From Algoriphagus sp. (GTDB lineage: Bacteria; Bacteroidota; Bacteroidia; Cytophagales; Cyclobacteriaceae), in NCBI RefSeq assembly GCF_029254265.1, contig NZ_JAQWXX010000116.1:1-38526 (forward strand): DNA of 38,526 nt, in the 5' to 3' direction. A program made the translations under genes and the position numbers. Positions 34,400-38,526 of the stretch are shown here, piece by piece; position 1 is the first letter of the stretch; each line of letters begins with the position of its first letter. The notes beneath the pieces were generated by a model, which was given only the letters and a program-made list of their open reading frames with translations, did not search any database and was not told where the DNA came from.

Positions 34400-36811
34400 T
34401 TATAATTCCAATTCAGCCTTTAGCTTAATATCCCGAGAAGAGGTACCTACTTGGAAGGTATAAGTTCCGCTTTCCAAAACCCAAGTGGATTTTGTTTCAT
34501 CCCAATAGCGTAATTCGGAAACAGGTATTTGAATAAGTATTTCCTCTACTTGATCAGGGGATAGATTTTGAGTTTTCGAAAAGCCTTTCAATTCCTTTAC
34601 CGGTCGATCTATAGTCGTCCCCAGATTGGACACATAGACTTGTACGACTTCTTTACCTGTTGTTTGGCCTATATTCTTAACTGTGGTAGCGATTGTAATC
34701 GTATCGTTTTCCATAATCAAATCAAGGTCTCCAAATTCAAAATCTGTGTATGAAAGCCCGAAACCAAAAGGATAAGAAACAGGGATATCCGTTTTATCAA
34801 AATGCCGATATCCAACGTAAATACCTTCTTCATATACTGTATAATCCTCGTTTCGAATCTTTTCTTCTTCGGGCACTACTTTCCCGCTACTTAAAAAATC
34901 AGTCGGAGATAATGAGCCACCACCCAAGGGAAAATTCTTATGCGAAGCATGATCGCTTACATTAATAGGAAATGTCATTGGGAGTTTTCCGCTCGGATTT
35001 ACTTTTCCGCTTAAAATATTTGCAGCAGAGTTCCCTCCTTCTTGTCCGCCTTGCCATGCGAGCAAAATCGCATCTGGCTGATCCTTCCAAGATGAGGTTT
35101 CGATTACCCCTCCAATATTAAGGACGACAATCACTTTTTTGTCCTGTTGATGAAAAGCCTCCACAGTATTTTTGAGCATTTCTTTTTCAGTTGAGGTCAG
35201 GAGAAAATCATCCAGCTCCCTTCGATCCCCACCTTCGCCACTATTTCTTCCGATAGTCAAAACCGCAGCATCTGCTACACTGGCTACATTGTTTAATTGA
35301 TCGATAGTGTACTCAATTTGGGGTGGATTATAAGGCTGAAACATTGCATTCATTCCTTCTGGCTTTATGAATTCTTCTGGATTTGCATTCTTATGTGATT
35401 CATAAATAGCCTTTGCCTCCGCATTGATTTCAAATCCGCTATTGATCAAGCCTTGCTCCAAAGAAATGGTGTAGGCTTCATTTACATCTCCTGAACCAGT
35501 TCCACCAGCAATAAAATCATAGGATGTCACCCCGATAAGAGCGATATTATTCCCTTCCAGGAGTGGAAGCGTATTCTCGTTTTTTAGAAGTACCATCCCC
35601 TCTGAAGCTGATTCCTGAGTAATAGCCGCATGAGCTGTAAGATCAGGCTCATTACTAAAATTGTATCCTTCCATTTTTCTGGACTCAATGATCAACTTCA
35701 GAATCCTTCGAACAGCAGTATCAATTTCCCCGATAGTTAAGTCCCCTTTTTCATAAGCAGCAAGTAAGGCATCCCATTGAAATTTCGTACCTGGTTCGAG
35801 GAGGTCATTTCCAGCCTTTATTTGTGCGGGAGCATCTGCACCACCAAACCAATCTGTCATCACCACGCCTTGAAAGCCCCAATCACCTCTGAGAATATCC
35901 GTCAGCAATTCCTTACTTTCTGAGGTGTAAGTGCCGTTTACATAATTGTAAGAAGACATGATGGTCCAAGGTTGAGACTTTCTTACAATAAGTTCGAAGC
36001 CTTTTAAATAAATCTCCCGCATGGCACGATCTGATACGATTACGTCATTATTGTTCCTTTTGGTCTCCTGATTGTTTGCCACAAAATGCTTGACCGAAGT
36101 ACCCACGCCGTTGGATTCTATTCCGTTGACTATCGCAGCACCTATAAAACCTGTAAGCAAAGGATCTTCAGAAAAATATTCAAAATTCCTTCCGTTAAAA
36201 GGATGGCGTTGGATATTGGCTCCTGGTCCCAAAATCACATCTACACCATATTCCAATGCCTCTTCGCCCATAGCATCTCCGACAGATTCGACCAAATCCG
36301 TATTCCAGGTAGAAGCCAAAAGTGTTGCAATTGGAAAGGCTGTGGCATAATATTTTTTAGGATCGTTTTCCCGGGAGGGCTCTATTCTCAAGCCAGCAGG
36401 TCCATCAGACAAATAGATAGTTGGAATCCCTAATCGTGGTGTTGGTACAATCACCCCGGCAGCTCCTGGAATCCCCTTTCCCGGTTCGGTCATTCCCAAT
36501 GCGGAACCCATACCAGATCCTTTCAGCAAATGGATTTTTTCTTCTATTGTCATTTGCGCTAATAGATCTTCCACTCGCTCATTCGTACTTCTTCTGCTGT
36601 CTTCGTAGACATCAAGCTTTCCATTCCCGTTTCGATCCAGAAAGGTGTAACCTTCGGAGGAAATCGCCTGAAATTCTGAGTTTTCTGAATACTCACTCTC
36701 AAAATCAAAAAGCTTGGACTTTAAATAAAACCAGCCTCCAAGACCAATTCCAAGTAATGAGAAGACCAAAATCCCGAAGGTTATTAAACCGATTTTTATA
36801 CCCCTATTCAT
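34400..36811 (-). CDS. Membrane-anchored GH3 glycosidase (beta-glucosidase-like)
   Basis: An 803-residue product with an N-terminal membrane anchor (GLITFGILVFSLLGIG, residues about 7-24). An EF-hand-like loop, DRNGNGKLDVYED (about residue 59), precedes the GH3 barrel: TIYLSDGPAGLRIEPSRE, GPGANIQRHPFNGRNFEYFSEDP, KHFVANNQETKRNNND, and GVVMTDWFGG with the probable nucleophile Asp320. The second domain and a C-terminal fibronectin-like domain (SYPFGFGLSYTDFEF, TTVKNIGQTTGKEVVQVYVS) follow. It likely hydrolyses a beta-linked oligosaccharide at the periplasmic side. The frame is open to 36919, but the Met at 36811 directly precedes the anchor. It could feed the sugar locus, although it is 13 kb away. 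Confidence 0.93.
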   Translation of the reverse strand: MNRGIKIGLITFGILVFSLLGIGLGGWFYLKSKLFDFESEYSENSEFQAISSEGYTFLDRNGNGKLDVYEDSRRSTNERVEDLLAQMTIEEKIHLLKGSGMGSALGMTEPGKGIPGAAGVIVPTPRLGIPTIYLSDGPAGLRIEPSRENDPKKYYATAFPIATLLASTWNTDLVESVGDAMGEEALEYGVDVILGPGANIQRHPFNGRNFEYFSEDPLLTGFIGAAIVNGIESNGVGTSVKHFVANNQETKRNNNDVIVSDRAMREIYLKGFELIVRKSQPWTIMSSYNYVNGTYTSESKELLTDILRGDWGFQGVVMTDWFGGADAPAQIKAGNDLLEPGTKFQWDALLAAYEKGDLTIGEIDTAVRRILKLIIESRKMEGYNFSNEPDLTAHAAITQESASEGMVLLKNENTLPLLEGNNIALIGVTSYDFIAGGTGSGDVNEAYTISLEQGLINSGFEINAEAKAIYESHKNANPEEFIKPEGMNAMFQPYNPPQIEYTIDQLNNVASVADAAVLTIGRNSGEGGDRRELDDFLLTSTEKEMLKNTVEAFHQQDKKVIVVLNIGGVIETSSWKDQPDAILLAWQGGQEGGNSAANILSGKVNPSGKLPMTFPINVSDHASHKNFPLGGGSLSPTDFLSSGKVVPEEEKIRNEDYTVYEEGIYVGYRHFDKTDIPVSYPFGFGLSYTDFEFGDLDLIMENDTITIATTVKNIGQTTGKEVVQVYVSNLGTTIDRPVKELKGFSKTQNLSPDQVEEILIQIPVSELRYWDETKSTWVLESGTYTFQVGTSSRDIKLKAELEL

Positions 36812-37113
36812 GAGAATCCTTTTGTTTTCGGCAATATAAAATATAAAAACGGCCTCCACTAAGTGTAATAAGCATATTTGGTGAGCGAGCCTTTTGAAAG
36901 TTACCAGGCGCAATCCCATTGGATTTTTTAAGGGGAATTGAAGTTATTTTTTTTGATAAAAGTTTGATAGAATAGACAATCCCCTCTTCTGCGAAAGCGC
37001 TTTAGCGAGACTTCCGATAAGCCAAGTAGATTCTTTTGAAAAAAATAATCTTGTTATGTAACCAATCCAAAGACCTGTCGTAATTAAGATCAATTCCAAA
37101 TAAACTCCAATCA
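36812..37113. other. Divergent 302-bp spacer
   Basis: This separates the minus-strand GH3 gene from the plus-strand lipoprotein gene. No convincing gene is visible, only a short ORF on the minus strand that overlaps the lipoprotein. It contains the palindrome AAAGCGCTTT at 36994-37003. Confidence 0.5.
36994..37003. promoter_or_regulatory. Palindrome resembling a LacI-family operator
   Basis: GAAAGCGCTTTA contains the perfect 10-bp palindrome AAAGCGCTTT, similar in type to LacI/CcpA-class operators. It lies 183 bp upstream of the GH3 start. A single chance palindrome of this length is not strong evidence. Confidence 0.25.
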
Positions 37114-37524
37114 ATGAAAAAACTAATCCTATCAATGTGCATTCTTTTTGCACTAAGCTCTTGCCAAAACAATGATGACATCACTCCTTCAAATGATCCT
37201 CAAGGAGTTAATTCCTCACTTACTTTAGCAAGTGGGCTACGAATCTCAGAATTAATTGAAGAGGGACAGAATAAAACCAGCTTGTATTCTCCTTTTTTAT
37301 TCACTTTCAATTCTGATGGATCCGTGAGCGCTGTTTCATCAAATCAAACCATCCGTGGCACTTATCGGATAGTTCCGGATGATGATGGCCCAGAGTTACA
37401 AATGGATTTCCCTGACGGTTCTGCACTCTATGAATTAAGTGATGATTGGTATTTCCTTACACAAGACAACAATAAGATCAGATTTGAAGACAGCGGAGAT
37501 GTGCTTGAATTTCAGTTTCAATAA
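37114..37524 (+). CDS. Hypothetical lipoprotein
   Basis: A 136-residue product with a lipoprotein signal (CILFALSSCQNNDD, Cys17). The mature part has no recognised domain but contains a lipocalin-like run: FLFTFNSDGSVSAV, then GTYRIVPDDDGPELQMDF and LSDDWYFLTQDNNKIRFED, similar to small Bacteroidota lipoproteins. It is followed after 36 bases by an outer-membrane protein gene, suggesting a two-gene operon. Confidence 0.8.
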   Translation: MKKLILSMCILFALSSCQNNDDITPSNDPQGVNSSLTLASGLRISELIEEGQNKTSLYSPFLFTFNSDGSVSAVSSNQTIRGTYRIVPDDDGPELQMDFPDGSALYELSDDWYFLTQDNNKIRFEDSGDVLEFQFQ

Positions 37525-37560
37525 ACAAAAGATTGATTCAATATAATATACCTGCGTATT

Positions 37561-38187
37561 ATGAAAGTTAAAAGCTATTTCTATTCTTCTCTTTTGATTA
37601 TTAGTTTTGTTTTTCTTCAGGGAAAACTATCTGCCCAAAACAATTCGAAAACCGAATCACTTTTTGGAGATGGAAGTGTCCTAAACACCAATGATCTAGG
37701 ATTTTTTATTGCTCCTGCTTACGGAATCACACAAATGGACGGCAGCAATGTCTCCATATTCAATCTTAGGGGCGGTGTAAATTTCAAAGACAAAGTTTCA
37801 ATTGGGGGTTATTTCAACACTTCGATTAATGATATCAAACCAGAAAGTGAAAATTTACCAAATATCTACATGGACTATTGGTCTGTGGGTGGTTTTGCTG
37901 AGTACACTCTTTTAGCGAAAAAACTGGTTCACCTCACATTCCCATTGTACATGGGCTATGGAGAAGTGCAAATAGATAATGAAATTGGTGATGTAGGACT
38001 TGGAGAAGCAAACTTTTTCCAAATAGAGCCATCTGCTTTATTGGAAATCAACTTGCACAAAAATGTACGTTTTAATCTAGGAGCTGGATACCGTATTGTG
38101 GGACAAATGAATTATCGAAACTTTGACCAATCTGATCTTTCAGGTTTTACAGGCTATGCAGGATTGAAATTCGGACTTTTTCGATAA
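37561..38187 (+). CDS. Hypothetical outer-membrane beta-barrel protein
   Basis: A 208-residue product with a signal peptide (FVFLQGKLSAQ, cleavage near residue 26). The mature part has about eight alternating strands (ISIGGYFNTS-like, GGFAEYTLLAKKLVHLTFPLY, FQIEPSALLEINLHKNVRFNLGAGYRIVG) and ends GLKFGLFR, with aromatic residues near the end, as in small Bacteroidota OMPs. No named family is recognised. It probably forms an operon with the lipoprotein before it; a 13-nt-loop hairpin follows its stop. Confidence 0.82.
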   Translation: MKVKSYFYSSLLIISFVFLQGKLSAQNNSKTESLFGDGSVLNTNDLGFFIAPAYGITQMDGSNVSIFNLRGGVNFKDKVSIGGYFNTSINDIKPESENLPNIYMDYWSVGGFAEYTLLAKKLVHLTFPLYMGYGEVQIDNEIGDVGLGEANFFQIEPSALLEINLHKNVRFNLGAGYRIVGQMNYRNFDQSDLSGFTGYAGLKFGLFR

Positions 38188-38204
38188 TACAACAGCATTA
38201 AAAA

Positions 38205-38233
38205 ATGGTTTTCCATAAGCTTCCCAAAACCAT
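38205..38233 (+). terminator. Possible terminator hairpin after the OMP gene
   Basis: ATGGTTTT (38205-38212) pairs perfectly with AAAACCAT (38226-38233), loop 13 nt, starting 18 bases past the stop. There is no strong T run after it, so its activity is uncertain. Confidence 0.35.
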
Positions 38234-38291
38234 AAATATTTACAATAATCAATAGGGTGTAATAGTAAATGCATCCTATTGATTTGTTGAA

Positions 38292-38376
38292 TTTGAAATT
38301 CCACTTAAAACCCAATTCAAAATCCCCTTCTCGAACAGAAGCTATTCGCTTCGGTTTTGCGTGATTGAATTTCAAA
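38292..38376. repeat. REP-like element with inverted ends and central hairpin
   Basis: TTTGAAATTC (38292-38301) and GAATTTCAAA (38367-38376) are perfect inverted 10-mers. Between them GAAGC-TATTC-GCTTC (38338-38352) forms a hairpin. The build resembles the 9175-9273 element, though the sequences differ. Confidence 0.45.
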
Positions 38377-38409
38377 ATTTTTGGCTTTTTAACCGGTTAT
38401 TTTTTGTAA

Positions 38410-38436
38410 ATATGTATATCCGCAATCTTGCCAGTA
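38410..38436 (+). repeat. Right copy of the 27-nt inverted repeat pair
   Basis: Matches the reverse complement of 89-115 at 24 of 27 positions: the first 16 and last 8 bases are identical and the three between differ. It points outward to the right end of the window. Confidence 0.6.
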
Positions 38437-38526
38437 TGATTAAATCGAAGCAATAATGAGTCTGTCAAAGAGTTTTTGACCGAAATATCTTCTGTTGAGT
38501 TTGTAACAAAACTCGTCCAGGTAATT

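Larger units (their letters stand above)
38188..38526. other. 339-bp terminal intergenic region
   Basis: No real gene is seen, although a short minus-strand frame (38154-38375) overlaps the OMP gene. It holds a hairpin after the OMP gene, a REP-like palindromic element, and the right copy of the 27-nt repeat. The last 60 bases are open in one frame (NESVKEFLTEISSVEF) and may be the start of a gene continuing beyond the window. Confidence 0.5.

Noticed and set aside
36944..37153. 69-residue minus-strand frame upstream of GH3
   Set aside because: It overlaps the start of the lipoprotein gene, has no family resemblance, and sits where a divergent promoter is expected.
38154..38375. 73-residue minus-strand frame at the end of the OMP gene
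   Set aside because: It overlaps the OMP gene and the palindromic element; the sequence reads as repeat-derived.

Overview
The window looks like chromosomal DNA from a Bacteroidota bacterium, most likely in or near Cyclobacteriaceae (an Algoriphagus-like genome). The grounds are a SusC/SusD outer-membrane pair, many Bacteroidota-style lipoprotein and secretion signals, few Shine-Dalgarno sites, moderate A+T content, and PVC-type cytochrome/dehydrogenase fusions next to DUF1080 and Gfo/Idh/MocA genes. Genus is an inference; there is no rRNA, tRNA, CRISPR array or transposase gene in the window.

Left part (1-3.9 kb): a periplasmic sugar-isomerase-like TIM barrel, an SdpI-like membrane protein, a secreted DUF2911 protein, a hemolysin III-family membrane protein, and a lipoprotein alpha/beta hydrolase cut by one in-frame stop.

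Sugar region (4.0-22.3 kb): the minus strand carries SusC-SusD, then a cytochrome c/dehydrogenase fusion overlapping a DUF1080 (3-keto-disaccharide hydrolase family) gene, then a DUF4432 aldose-epimerase-like protein, a PMI-like cupin, a sugar isomerase and a Gfo/Idh/MocA oxidoreductase. Intrinsic terminators at about 12.95, 9.12 and 3.96 kb divide it into SusCD, cytochrome-DUF1080 and the four-gene block. Divergent from susC is a 1050-residue SGNH-dehydrogenase-cytochrome c lipoprotein and a secreted FG-GAP protein. A four-half-site operator-like array lies in the divergent intergenic region. I infer uptake of a glycoside or oligosaccharide, periplasmic oxidation, cleavage of the keto-glycoside, and further cytoplasmic conversion.

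Cassette (22.5-29.3 kb, minus strand): a tight six-gene operon of PqqD-like protein, ATP-grasp ligase (one in-frame TGA), fold-III PLP decarboxylase, a urea-transporter/M23-peptidase fusion, a TPR plus outer-membrane barrel protein, and a TPR protein. I do not recognise it as a described system. It is bracketed by the 3' end of the FG-GAP gene and a decayed second copy of that 3' end in the same orientation, which suggests the cassette was inserted, or that a duplicated gene was replaced.

Right part (29.8-38.2 kb): an operon of a small hypothetical membrane protein, an NSS sodium-dependent transporter and a 38-residue MetS-like small subunit; two small hypothetical genes; a DUF2975/HTH pair behind a cluster of ATCAATA motifs; a membrane-anchored GH3 glycosidase; and a lipoprotein/outer-membrane-protein pair. 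Intergenic spaces contain short dispersed repeats, and a 27-nt repeat occurs near each end of the window in opposite orientation.
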